Shown: positions 35,601 through 49,164 of the stretch, piece after piece
How the letters are laid out: every line of letters starts with the position of its first letter
How positions within the stretch are numbered: position 1 is the stretch's first letter
NCBI GenBank assembly: GCA_021234155.1
Contig: JAJEKV010000014.1
Location: 4,979,563-5,043,562, forward strand
Length of the DNA: 64,000 nucleotides
Direction of reading: 5' to 3'
Source: Isoetes taiwanensis
Taxonomy: Eukaryota > Streptophyta > Lycopodiopsida > Isoetales > Isoetaceae
The notes under the pieces: generated by a model
Seen by the model: the letters and a program-made list of their open reading frames with translations, nothing else
Database searches by the model: none
Told to the model about the DNA's origin: nothing
Program-made: the position numbers and the translations under genes

Positions 35601-36976
35601 ATGCCAAACAGATGAAAGTTGTCCATTTCTGACAAAAAAGGAATCTCATTATTTTACATCAGCAATATCTTGTCAAAATTCGAAGCCACTTGTCCTTCTA
35701 CGTTAGGCCCTTCAAGAACCATGTCCTTAAACACGGTAAATATATTCTTCCATTGAGTTGTGTCCTAAGCATAATATGATTCTTACTTCAAAGAAAATGA
35801 TATATCCATTACTTCTATTCCAGTCAAATCTGCGCAGCTTTGTAATTTGCATTTTCCATGTTTCCTTCTATAGAACCCTGACTATCACATTCTTCCAAAG
35901 TTCCTCTGGAAATTTGACAAGACCAGTATCCTCTAAAGGCGTTATAAGCCTCCCTTTTGATGTAATTACTAATTTACTTCATTCCTCTCATTTGCAAGGG
36001 AGATGAATGGTGATTTATAGCCTCACATAGATTCACTGCCTTTCTAAGGAATGCCATTATGTTTCTAACTGAAAGACGTTTTATTTGTAGACATAGCCTT
36101 GCATTAGTACCGCCAGCATTTATACTATACCATATGTTGGCATGCATCCTTGCTTTCGTAATCCCAAAGGAGGAATTTCGAAAACTAGATTCTAATATTT
36201 TGTGTATCCATTTTAGATTGGTCTACAACCCTTTCTTTTTAAATGGCACAGCCTTCTAAGCATTCCAAACACTGATATTCCATCAAGGATCTCCATACTT
36301 CAATCAATTTCCAGTCAATTCCGGCCTGTTGAAAAAAAACCTTCTGGCCCAATTTCAGCCAGTTGCACCATCTTTGATTTGCAGGTCATGCTTCAGCTAT
36401 TAATTCTGTCTCTATAATTTGGGGTCAGACTCAACTATTCCAGTTTGATACAAGTATGCCAGCCAGGCATTTGACGAGCTACAAAGCCGATTTTCTCAAG
36501 CAAAATCCGCCCGTCTATTCCAACGATGCCAATACCGCAATTTTCGACTTCATAGAATCCATCCCTCAAATTTCTTTAAGCTTTCCATTTGGAAGGCTAA
36601 TCTGACTCTGGAACAATTGCTATAGAAAGTCAACAAGTCGGCAAGACCCAAAACTGTTATCGCTGGTCCACTTCTAATCTAACAAATCTTTCTTTTGATC
36701 TTCATCGGCTATGGCATACTGGATAGCTGAGCAGGGGAACTTATCTGAGCAGTAAGAGCACTCAGAAACTGGGGAAAAACTAGCGCGTGGCTGGACTCCT
36801 TCAAATTCTCAACTATGACAAAGCCTTAAAGCAGGACGTCTACTTCACAGTCAAATTCAAAATCTGGAAGTTTTCTGTCTCATTGCAAGTCTCCAGAATT
36901 CCTAGTTCCGGCTGGTTATAAATGATAGGACAGTTCATCAGGCCTTGCCCATAGGTCCCAATGTCTTTGAAACTAG
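35601..36976 (-). other. probable gag/RT-region remains of the same gypsy element
   Basis: This lies between the primer-binding site and RNase H of the minus-strand element, where gag, protease and RT should be. Frames are heavily interrupted. Text such as SPAIQYAIADEDQKKDLL is readable but no domain is recognised. Confidence 0.4.
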
Positions 36977-36991
36977 GCTTTGATACCAATT
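36977..36991 (-). other. primer-binding site complementary to initiator tRNA-Met
   Basis: The minus strand reads AACA, a 2-nt spacer AT, then TGGTATCAAAGC, close to the common plant LTR-retrotransposon priming site. It marks the end of the 5' LTR at 36991. Confidence 0.75.
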
Positions 36992-38060
36992 GTTACGAAT
37001 GATTTGTTCTTCCTGCAAATTCGTCAACTTATTAGAAAGTAAAATATCACATGGTACTTGATTTACTACCCAACCGGACCAACTAGAAGAGATGTCACCA
37101 AGTCAAGCTACTCCGCAAAGACTGTATAAGAACAAGCACTTTCTAGCCACCAACCACTGGTGTTACAGGAACTCCTTCTAATGATATGATCAAGCAAGAA
37201 ACAAGAGAAAATACTAGAAGAGCAAGACTAAGCTCTTCATCAAACATGGAAAAAAGCAGATCTAGTTGTGCAGTCAGCTTAGACCCCCATGCACCTTTCT
37301 GGGCATAACTTTCAAATCCTAAGGCATCTATGGACAACCAAGCCCAATCTAGAAACTAGACTTCAAGGGCTTTCCAACAAGATAAGGATCGTTGATTTAT
37401 GAGTTGCAAAGTTGTCCTTCTATTTATAGGTAACACCATCTTTTTTTTGCCTTTTTGCTTTTAAATAAAGGTCAAGGCTTATTTTTAGCTCTCTCTTTGA
37501 TAATATCAAAACTTAGACATATTGGATGGCTTTTTTACTTGATCATATCAATAAATATTGTTCCATGCAAGGCCACTCCCACGAGCACTATATCAATTCC
37601 TTCTCGTCTCAAGACTGATCGCCCTCGATTAATTTTCTTAAAGATTTACATCCCTTCTCAAAGACTATCAATATAGCAGCAACAATGCAGAATGGCATCA
37701 GAATAATACAAAAATACACCACCTTTAATTGTCAAGACACATGAAAAGGTATCTTAGAAGTCAATGCAATTAAAGGACAGTATCACTCCTATTGTATGAA
37801 GATCAGCAGTTTAGCATCATATCATTGATATGCACGTGAATGATAAAAGCTAATACAATAACTGGTGAAGTGAAGTTAGAACACCACGAATACTGAAGAA
37901 TTCTAAAACTCTAACTCAATGCTCCATAATCATAAACAGGATATGGAAGCAAAAACTTCATTCATGAATTTTCTTAGCTCATACCTGTTGTGTCACAAAA
38001 AAACAGTTTCAACCTCACAAAAAAGGCTGCTCCAAAGTGGAATCTGTATGTTGTACTTCA
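36991..38060 (-). mobile_element. presumed 5' LTR region of the gypsy element
   Basis: Sequence upstream (minus direction) of the primer-binding site. It contains CTATAAATAG at 37420-37429, a good TATA box for an LTR promoter. The outer LTR end was not identified and I could not match this region to a 3' LTR below 33611, so the boundary is a guess. Confidence 0.4.
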
Positions 38061-38829
38061 TTGTAACATAAGTAAGAATAAGGGTAGATGAGATTCAGAA
38101 GAAATTTGAAGGGAGTATCCAGTTTTAGGTACAAGTGAGCTTGCATGGAATAGATTTATCGGAATGGGGACAATTTGGACTCAAAATGGAGAGATCCGCT
38201 TACCTATTTCTACTATGTGATACGAGCTCTAACTTTGCTTCTACAATCTACCTTCTACATGCATTCAACCGCCCAAACTACCTGTACTCCCCGGTTTCCA
38301 TGGCTTTTCTCATGGGAAGTCACCCATAGTCAATCTCATATGTCCTTTTAGCCTGCTACTGATCTAGAGCTTCAATTCACTACATACATAACATATTCCA
38401 TTCTCACCCCCTCCAATCCTAGGGTTTGCCCTTCGTGCAACCCAAAAATGAGTAATATATAGTCATTAAGATTCAACATAATATAATCATAGAATGAATT
38501 TAACATCTTTGAAAGGCTCAAAGGCTGGATTTTCTAAATGGTACCAATCGTCCCTACACTCAGAATCTGGAGCCCTACATCATACTCATCATCTGGCTGA
38601 TCACTATCTTATTCATCATCTAACAAACCATCGAGCTCATTTACCTACCGACATATGATATGCAGACATGGTACCATGTCATCTAAAAATCTTATGAGTT
38701 TTTCCACGAATTGGACAACACTTGGAGGAAGCCCGTAGCATTAGACATCGCCTATAGAAGGACTTGAACTCGTGCAACCAAGAAACTTCAAATAGAAAAA
38801 AAAAAATCTATCGCTTGCACGAGAAGTCA

Positions 38830-38975
38830 AAACTTATTAGACGCATTCCTAGATGGGACCTGCACCCACCATTGTATATGGTTGAATTCGGTCCTCTCCT
38901 TCCACAATGAGACATTGAACACGTGACCTTGGTCATGGTAGTTTAGGATCTCACCACTAGACCAATCGTTCATTA
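38830..38975 (-). mobile_element. tRNA-derived SINE-like sequence
   Basis: The minus strand reads TTGGTCTAGTGGTGAGATCC, an A-box-like tRNA segment, and about 35 bp later CACGTGTTCAATGTCTC, a degenerate B box. This fits a degraded tRNA-derived SINE. A second B-box-like site (GCACGAGTTCAAGTCCTTC, minus) lies at about 38760-38780. Confidence 0.5.
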
Positions 38976-39189
38976 AGGCCAATCATTGCAATTTGAACAT
39001 ATCTAAATGTCAAATGCATTGAATATCCCCTAACTTATGTCTCTTAGCATCATGCAATACATAGTAGCATCATGCAATACATAGCAGCAAAGACACATTA
39101 TGAAATATTCATACTTTTCCACTAATATTGTGACAAGACAACAAGAAGCATCTATCAACCATAGATTAAAAATAAGTTAGCAAAAATGC

Positions 39190-39907
39190 CAAAAGCAAAA
39201 CGACTCTAGTTAATCCGCCAGTATTACCAGCCCCTGTGCCTTCTTCTTTAGCTATTTCTGCACTATCGCCTTCTTCTATTGCATCTCCGTCTCAGTCTAT
39301 ATCAGTGGACCCTCTTAATGAGGATCAACACTCTCGTCTTTAGGACATTGCTCAGAAGCAAGAATTATTGGAAGAAGGATGGTCTAGTCAACGCCTGAAG
39401 AAACTTACACGTCACAAAAATAGCTCGACTCCTCAATCCGCGTTGGTTCACTCTGTAGCTCCAGTATCTGCTACGATTGTTACAGTGGATGTCCCTGATT
39501 CAATGGCATTGAGACACCAGGGAGCAGATCAAGTTGCTGTTAATGATTCTATGGATGTGGAAGTTCGACTTGGTTAAAGTAACTTTTTTAAAAGTGTGAT
39601 TATATATTATTCTTCTCTAGGTCAGTCGGTCTCCGTGGACGCTAAAAAATCTTCATAGGCCAGTCGGTCTCCGTGGACGCTAAAAAATCTATTCTATTCT
39701 ATTCTATTCTATTCTATTCTATTCTCTTTGTAGGAGAGGAAAATAGTGTGAACTGCATTATATTGTCATGCTTAGATGGGTGGCCCTGTTCAGTTGGATC
39801 TGATTGTCCGCTGGGTTTTTATTCCTGTCTCTGCATTGTATTATGTATTATGTTGGAGTGTTATTAATAAAGTTTGACGTCCTTCAAAAAAAAAAAAAAA
39901 AAAAAAA
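39190..39907 (+). mobile_element. retrotransposed 3' fragment with poly(A)
   Basis: A Ser/Pro-rich frame (about 39210-39345) and a second frame (39368-39577, ELLEEGWSSQRLKKLTRHKN) precede a doubled CAGTCGGTCTCCGTGGACGC at about 39620 and 39661. Seven ATTCT units and 3' UTR-like sequence follow, ending in AATAAAG (39867) and 23 A residues (39885-39907). The GGTCTCCGTGGACGCTAAAA phrase plus ATTCT matches the LINE terminus at 23145-23180. The internal ATTCT followed by a second tail suggests a transcript that read through a LINE end, or a chimeric retrocopy. Confidence 0.55.
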
Positions 39908-40288
39908 GCCTCTAACAACTTACCATTTCAGACACTTATTGAAGTGCATATTATGCTCTGGATGATAACCCAAATACTCAACAAGATATAGCTTCCTTGA
40001 TGTTGCATTGTTTGCTTCATTTGTATACACAAAGCTCAAGCATGTTACAATCTATGTTGTTGAATGATTTAATCTGCTTTATGCCGGACAGCAAATATTG
40101 CTGATCTGGTGCCGTCACACAGCCATTTCTCTTGGTGTCAAATGAGCTGATATTTCTTGTTCTTAGGAACTTTTATACTCTTTCTCCTCAAGTTATAAAT
40201 CCTCGTCCACAACCTCATGCCAGTAAATTTACCATATACAACATACACAACCTAACTAATGAATGGAGAAGGGATGGACACTATTCCA

Positions 40289-40645
40289 CCTTAACACACT
40301 GCCCCTCAAGTTTATAGTGATCCAACGGTTCAGATCAATCTTGATCAGTGTGTTACTGGAGCTATAACACACTGCTACTCCATAACACCCTAGGATGTTA
40401 TGAAATGGACGGATCCAGATCAATTTTGATAATGATCGAATGGCCCAAAACTCTCGGGGCAGTGTGTTAAGGGCGATAGCATATAACCCTCGGCCCTCGG
40501 GTGTTACTTCAAAAAATTTTTTTCGGCCATCAAAATGGCTCGCCTTCTGGCGCACCCCTCGCCATTTTTATGGCCCTCAAATTTTTTTTTCAGTAACACC
40601 CTCGGCCCAGGGCGTTATCTACTCCATATCACCCTAACACCCATT
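40289..40645. repeat. foldback element made of three alternating arms
   Basis: CCTTAACACACTGCCCC at 40289-40305 is perfectly inverted at 40456-40472. From 40456 a second palindrome runs to about 40645. Its arms contain GTTAAGGGCGATAGC, GGCCCTCGGGTGTTACT and CAAAATGGC, matched on the right by GCCATTTTTATGGCCCTC, CAGTAACACCCTCGGCCC and ATATCACCCTAACACC. The middle arm can pair with either neighbour. This looks like a MITE or foldback unit with a partial second copy. Confidence 0.8.
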
Positions 40646-41041
40646 GAATTGATACCCTGCCTAATGCTTTTCCTCTCATTTCATCTTCTTTCACCTAATT
40701 TGGGACCTCATGGTGTATATGAAAAGATACGCATATTGCCAGGATACTGATCAGTATCGTAATCAAATATTTGACATTTGAGAACACTTAGTTGTTTAGC
40801 ATTTTCATATAAAGCTCCAAAGCCTAATGATCTTTCTCAAGTGCATGTTAGTTGATAATCTGCGTTGGGTTTGTCAAAAGTTAAACTCGCTAATCTATAG
40901 ATTCACCTGCATCCTGTAGCATGGGAATTTTTATCAACAGAAGGTAGCATATATTCCTTTTCTATTCTTTGGATTGCACCCATAATGTGTAACAGAAACG
41001 CTTAATATTATTTTCTCAAAATGATACATCATTGTGCAAAC
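40646..41041. other. 3' flank of the kinase gene
   Basis: AT-rich sequence downstream (minus direction) of the kinase stop. No polyadenylation signal is singled out. Confidence 0.4.
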
Positions 41042-43541
<2,500 letters not shown>

Positions 43542-44254
43542 TCAAGGCGGCATTTATCCCCATGGTGCCCAAATATGCTCCTCTTCGGAGGAGGAAGAAA
43601 CAAAACAGAGCAATCAGGATTGGTATTAGCTAACAAGCCATAAGTTGACATAAGATCCTTCCATATCCATGGCACGAAGCATGTGGCAAATGGGTCCTCC
43701 AAAGGCCGCATTGTTCAGAGAAACGAAAAGGTGGGCATTGATGGGATTAAGGCAGAAGCTGCAGTATCATAATTCACAGCTCAGACTGATTTGAAAGGTT
43801 CAATTAAACATATCTAACATGGTTCGTTAGCTTCGTCAGCATTGGACCTGGATGATGCATGCCTTTGTCGGAAATTGGACACAACACATACAAAAATGAC
43901 TCTTCTTTCTCAACATGGCCACTTCTGAAGCGCGTATAATTAATGCGTTCATGTGCTTCAGGCCGCACTGGATGGACGGACGGACAGACTCCATAGCCGA
44001 CTTTACCGCTTTTTGCAGATAGATAGGTAAGATAGGTCCACTTGTTTTTCTCTTCTATGAATTATCTTGACTTTAGTTTTGACTTTAGTTTTTTTCAATC
44101 GTTCGTTTGTGTTTGCAAATGCTCTTTACAAAAATTTTTAATTTAATAGGAAAAAAAAGTAATTTTCCAGTGGTTAATGTATGATAAGATTTGCAAAGTG
44201 CACTTGAGGGAAAAAAAAAAAAAAAAACAAAATGGAACAAGTGGTTAGGAAGTA
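43542..44254. other. 5' flank of the kinase gene
   Basis: Contains a minus-strand open frame (43711-43406) overlapping the first assigned exon in another frame, which could hold an upstream exon. No promoter element is singled out. Confidence 0.35.
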
Positions 44255-44800
44255 GTGGGCCATGGTGCAGCACAAAAATGGAGCCGAATTCAAAAATCAA
44301 ATGTGAGAGATTGCCTAGCTGGGGGTATCACAAAAATTCTCACATATTACAGTCGTTCTAACGTCCAGGCAGCCGTAAGGAATCCCAATAGGGAAGCACC
44401 TATCGAACATATAGCAATAGAGTATCAAGATGGTAATGGGGATTTCCTACTGCATTATAATAGATGGGCTGATTTGCCAATGGATGAAAATATAGATTAC
44501 ATTATGAATGGAATGTTAAGCAAAAAGATAGTTGTACCAGAGAGCAGTGTAATGAGGCTACATCACCCAAACGAGTTAATGTGATCTCCAATGGAGTATA
44601 AAATCCTGAGCTGGAATATCGGGAGTAAAATCCTCTTAGGCCAAAGGTAGTAGGCTCTCTTTAGCACTGATTTTTTTTTTTTGTCCAGATATAGTTTATT
44701 TGCAGGAGCATAAATGCAAAAAGGAGGAAATACGGGCTTTGTTTAATATATTAGGAAAAGAATATGTGGGTGGAAAAGAATATGTGGGTATTGTATCATG
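44255..44800 (+). mobile_element. LINE 5' fragment: ORF1 end and endonuclease start
   Basis: The frame to 44583 ends with RWADLPMDENIDYIMNGML and a stop. Eight bases later ATG (44592) opens MEYKILSWNIGSKIL, the typical start of an L1-type endonuclease. After stops, PDIVYLQEHKCKKEEIRALF follows, matching the conserved glutamine-glutamate motif. This is the arrangement ORF1-stop-ORF2 of a LINE. AAAAGAATATGTGGGTGG is duplicated near 44757, after which the element is lost. It is broken by stops and belongs to a different family from the LINEs at 7.6 and 21.9 kb. Confidence 0.65.
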
Positions 44801-44899
44801 CAATTAAACTATTTCATTAGGGTCTATAATTGTTCAAGTAACTCTAGATAAACATCACAAGACTTTGGAAAAACAGAAGAGAAAAAGACCATAGAAAAT

Positions 44900-45160
44900 A
44901 ATTATTCCCTACAAGAAACTTATCGCGGCAGCCACGCGAACGTTTCTCTTTCTCGAACCCATGTCCTCTACCTACGCACTCATTAGCGCTTCGGATGGTT
45001 CACCTTTCCATCCCTTTTGTCTTCAATCAGAATTATATTTGGTTCATATGACAACTCAAATACAGGTGGAACTTGAACCCGCAATGTTGCCGTATGTTCT
45101 TGTGCTCGTATGATAGATGGATGCTGTTTCAAGTACCATGAGATTCTATTCTACTCATTC
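44900..45160. other. isolated B-box-like tRNA motifs
   Basis: The minus strand shows GGACATGGGTTCGAGAAAG (near 44960) and GCGGGTTCAAGTTCC (near 45080), both close to the Pol III B-box consensus, without a complete tRNA fold. They are probable SINE debris. Confidence 0.4.
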
Positions 45161-45169
45161 CATTTTACC

Positions 45170-45825
45170 ACCCGATGATAGTCAGTGGATTTTGAGCCTG
45201 GATGGGGGTTGCCCATAACTAGTGGCCTGACCACTAGACCACCAGCACGTCGGGCTTTTATATCCATTCTTTATGATGCACCACCCGATGGTAGCTAGTG
45301 GGCTTTGAGCCTGGGTGGAGATTGCCCATACCCAATTGTCTAACCACTAAACCACCACCGCGGTGGGCTCTTTGTTCATTCTTTGCTTTGCATCATTCAA
45401 TGATAGCCAGTGGGTTGTGAGCCTGGCTAGGAGTTGCCCATAATTAATGGCCTAACCACTAGACCATCATCGCGACGTGCTTTTTGTTGTCCATTCTCTA
45501 TTCCGCACCACCCGGTGGGTTTTGAGCCTGGGTGGGGATCGCCCATAACCAATGGCTTGACCACTAGACAACCACTACGATTGTCATCTTTTTCTTTGAA
45601 TTGAATGGGACCTCGTGGTAATTGAACAACAGGCCATCTATCATCCGGGCTAAAAAGACAGTAGATGTAAAAGCTATATAGAACGTACCTTATTTGAAGT
45701 CCAGGTCATTGTGCATCATATCCACAGTACTTCTAGTGTCATCTGCATAATGAATGACTCCAGAAAATGTACCTCATCATAGTCCATAACCAATGGGTTG
45801 ACCACTAGTCAGCCACCGCGATCGT
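45170..45825 (-). repeat. tandem tRNA-like (A box/B box) modules
   Basis: Four full modules (about 45170-45255, 45283-45365, 45385-45485, 45505-45585) and one partial (45780-45825) have a period near 108 bp. On the minus strand each reads a tRNA-like A box (GGTGGTCTAGTGGTCAGGCC; in module 3 GGTCTAGTGGTTAGGCC), then GGGCAA and, about 45 bp on, a B-box-like AGGCTCAAAATCCAC. The spacing suits an internal Pol III promoter. No full tRNA cloverleaf is present, so these are SINE-like units, not tRNA genes. Confidence 0.6.
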
Positions 45826-45930
45826 CATTTTTTTCTTTGAATTGAATGGGACCTCGTGGTAATCGAAGAACAGGCCATCTATCATCCAGGCTAAAAAGAC
45901 AGTACATGTGAAAGCTATATAGAACGTATC
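45542..45930. repeat. 150-bp direct duplication joining tRNA-like module and Helitron tail
   Basis: 45542-45690 and 45785-45930 share TTGAATTGAATGGGACCTCG, GGCCATCTATCATCC and GCTATATAGAACGTA in order. Each copy contains the end of the Helitron Rep frame directly fused to the A-box sequence. Confidence 0.85.
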
Positions 45931-48151
45931 TAGTTTGAAATCTAGTTGTATCAAACCCCTTGTATATATAGCCATATAGATAAGAAAAGACATGCACAGT
46001 GGACGGGATATCAACCATAATATGACAATCGAGTTCATGGAGTAAGAATGCATTGTATGGGACTACCCATGCATCGTATATACTCCTCCTCTTATATTGC
46101 ACGTAGCCTTTTGAGTCAAGATGCGTCGTTGGATTGATTGGTTTTGGATAGTGGTAGCAGCATGGAGAATTGTCTGGGGAACACCTATTAGAATGTCTGT
46201 GAGTCATGAATTTTTGAACCTGACCACGAAGAATCGGATTAGTTGGCAATTTTGCAGATATGATTTCATCGACACATTCTATCGGTATATCTGGCTCGGT
46301 ACACGACACAATGGAGTCCACGTTTCTGAAACTCTACCACTGTTATTACGTACGACACATGTTGGAAGAATTTATGTAACAATTCTTTCAATCGCTTTAA
46401 TTGCCCATGAAAGCATCGAACGACAGTCGTGGGTATGTTAGACGCATTCTGTCTGGGTCTAAGGAAGCTCCTTATCTTTGGCCAGTCTGTATTCGTAGTC
46501 ATCATAATGAATAGGGTCGGACGACCCTTTGACCTAGAAAGTGCTAATGCATCATCAACCTGTACAGAGCACCATCTCTGGCAACCCAAGGTATATAACA
46601 TTACTCTGGTTGTCATTCTCTCATTTGGAGTAGTCCTCGTCGTATTGAATTCGTCTGTTTCAAAAGGCAGAAGTTCTAAAGTAATTTAGCCATGCATCTT
46701 CAACTCTTGAGTATATGTCAATTAGGTACTCTCCACATAAATGCCTGAGTCGATGGAACATGTCCTCATGCAACAGTTTTGCTCTGTATCACTGTAATTG
46801 TGTTAACACATGTTCATTCCTTGGGCCCCATCCTGGTGTACCATGTGGGAAGAGGAGTGGATACTGCAGAGGTTCGTACATGGGATCAAGAATGTTAATG
46901 AAAGTCGGTTCACCCTCATTCCGAGCCAGAATCCTGCAACTTGGGGTGCTATGTCAGCTATATTACTAACCTCTGCAATGGCCGCCATTTCATCACCCCC
47001 GATTACACCTTCAATTGTAATGTATGCCGAAGGCATATGTATGCTCCCCATTGTTCGAAGATTTCTAATAAATGGATTTATCCGATCAATGATTGATCCG
47101 ATGGTTGCAACCCACTGGAATGGCACACTTTGAAGTCCCGCCTGCGTGTAACGTTGTGAATCATCATATATATACCAATGTATGGGATGCCCCGTGTCTT
47201 TTGTTGAAAGCAAACGATGGTACATACGACCCATGATGGCCACTGATGAACGGTAACCTAAATCGACAAACCTACCATCGACTCCAAGCATACTAAAACA
47301 AAATAATCGATTTATCTTTCTGCACTTTCCGTTGAAGCCCAGCACGTCGTATAAGTTAACTAATGCATCAGGCAAAGGCGGTAACTGTGGGGGTAGCCAC
47401 CTACCCTTATTACAACAAAATCCATCTTGTTCAATGTGAAGCAACGGTATGTGGCAATACGTGCAACGCTTAGCCCAAGTGCACATTGTAAATGTTCCGT
47501 TGATTGCTAATCTCATATGACGTGCACGATCTTGCCAATGTGCGTTAAGATCACATTATCTATCTGTTTGACGTGTACGGTTTCTATCTTCATCGGTCAG
47601 ATTGGCATATCGTTCCCTACGCCTACGACACAATTCCTCCCTACGGTCTTCACTTAGTCTTGCATATTGTTCATCTCTATACATGTTTTTCTCACCCGCA
47701 ACTGATGGCCCATCTAACAACTCATCTACATTGGTGGATGACATGTCTTGTGTTGTTCCAGTTGCTCCGACTCCACCTGCAACTGTCGGTGATCCGCTGG
47801 ACATATGGTTTTCGTTGATGGGTGACACATCTGATGTTGAAGACGTCCTAATTGCTTGCTCACTTGCAACTGGCGACGATCTTTCAAGTAAGTCAATTCC
47901 ATTGGTGGCTGTCATGTTTGGTGTTGAAGTAGTGTGGGTTGTTTCAACTCCAGTTGTGTGGGAAGGAACTTCATGAAATTCACCACACGTTCTGGATTGA
48001 CGGTCTGTTCACTCAAGTTTGCATACCGTTCTCTCTCGATTCGACGATTCCTCTCTCTATAACCTACTATCGGTACACTACGTCCCCTCCTTTTTATAAC
48101 TCTAATTATAGAAACAATCATCACTAAATATCCCAATTTCAACTCTACCAT
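45809..48151 (-). pseudogene. Helitron Rep protein, frameshifted and lacking helicase
   Basis: Minus-strand fragments follow Helitron order. First is an Arg-rich N-terminus (RERNRRIERERYANLSEQ and RREELCRRRRERYANLTDED, 48151-47556). Next are CTYCHIPLLHIEQDGFCC and IYDDSQRY (47516-46803), then GEYLIDIYSRVEDAWLNYFR near 46720 with stops. Then come KGRPTLFIMMTTNTDWPKI and VVEFQKRGLH (46616-46266), and CCYHYPKPINP, DAWVVPYNAFLLHELDCHI and YLYGYIYKGFD (46321-45809). A one-base frameshift falls at EFQKRGL..H, exactly where the HUH metal-binding motif should be. The Tyr-bearing YLYGYIYKG segment survives. The Rep frame ends shortly after and no Pif1-like helicase follows. The 3' hairpin/CTRR terminus was not found. 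Confidence 0.85.
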
Positions 48152-48451
48152 CCACTAACTCAATATTCACTTTGAAAATGCCTGAAGGATCAAGGGAATC
48201 GCAGCCCATATGTTTTTGGGGCAAGTAAGGGACGACGCCAGATGGATAATTTGTTTCCACTACTTCTAATTTATGGAGGAGGGAGCGGGGGAGGAAGCGC
48301 CCCACAACTCAAACAACAACTCTGATGAACCCTGAATCCAACCACACGCGGCGTGGTATAACTGGTCTCCATGCCCTTTAATTGCTACGTATAGAAATTG
48401 TTTTATTTTAGAGGTCATGTTGACAATAGCCTCCAGCAATGGCTTGCCCAT
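48102..48451 (-). CDS. unrecognised coding remnant upstream of the Helitron
   Basis: Two overlapping minus-strand frames: 48451-48266 (IKGHGDQLYHAACGWIQGSS) and 48305-48102 (DPSGIFKVNIELVDGRVEIG). Their composition is protein-like. They may be the 5' part of the Helitron transcript or captured sequence. No family is recognised. Confidence 0.3.
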
Positions 48452-48509
48452 CTGAAATCAGTGGACATTATCAACCCACTTATCATGGGATACACAACAA
48501 GAAAAGGGT

Positions 48510-48930
48510 CATTTAGCGACGTCTGCCGCGACGGCGCGTCCGCGGGACGTCGTTAGTAGATCGTCGCATCGACGGCGTCGTCGCGACGCGGCGTTAGCGG
48601 CGTCAGCCAGACGCGTGACACAGACGTCGCGCAGACGTCGCATGCCACGTGACACATGAAATATACACGTGGAATATACACGTGGAATATACACGTGGAA
48701 CATCAACAAAATCCACGCGTGCCGTAAAAAGCCGCGGTATACGCCGCATCTTGACGTGACACGGGAACGTATTAATGGAATATACACGTGGAACATACAC
48801 GTGCGTAAAAGCCACGTGTATATGTCGCATGCGACGTGACACGTGGAATATACACGTGGAAAATTCGAAAATCCGCGTATAGAAAAGCCACGTGGCAAAA
48901 AAAAAGCCACGTGGATACGTCGCATGCGAC
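48510..48930. repeat. left subterminal repeats (CACGTGG and CGTCGCATGCGACG motifs)
   Basis: About ten ACACGTGG or CCACGTG(G) motifs and several CGTCGC / GCGACG palindromes crowd 420 bp. Such clusters are the transposase-binding sites of CACTA elements. Confidence 0.7.
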
Positions 48931-48949
48931 GTGTAGAGGGAAAAAAATA

Positions 48950-49125
48950 AAAAAAAATAAAAAATATATTTATATAAAAAATATAAATATAAAAATATTT
49001 TTAAATAATCACAAAAGTGTTTTTATATTCATATTTTTAAATAGTCACAAACTTATTTTTATATTTATATTTTTAACTAATCACAAAAGTGAATTGTATT
49101 TATATTTTTAAATAATCACAAAAGA
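48950..49125. repeat. AT-rich short tandem repeats
   Basis: TTTTTAAATAATCACAAAAG recurs three to four times with TTTTTATATT spacers, period about 37-40 bp. Confidence 0.8.
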
Positions 49126-49164
49126 CTCGTTAAGAGGAGTATCCACCCTTTTAGCCTAGAGCTA

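Noticed and set aside
45170-45600. Functional tRNA genes
   Set aside because: A-box and B-box sites are present but no acceptor stem or full cloverleaf can be formed by inspection.
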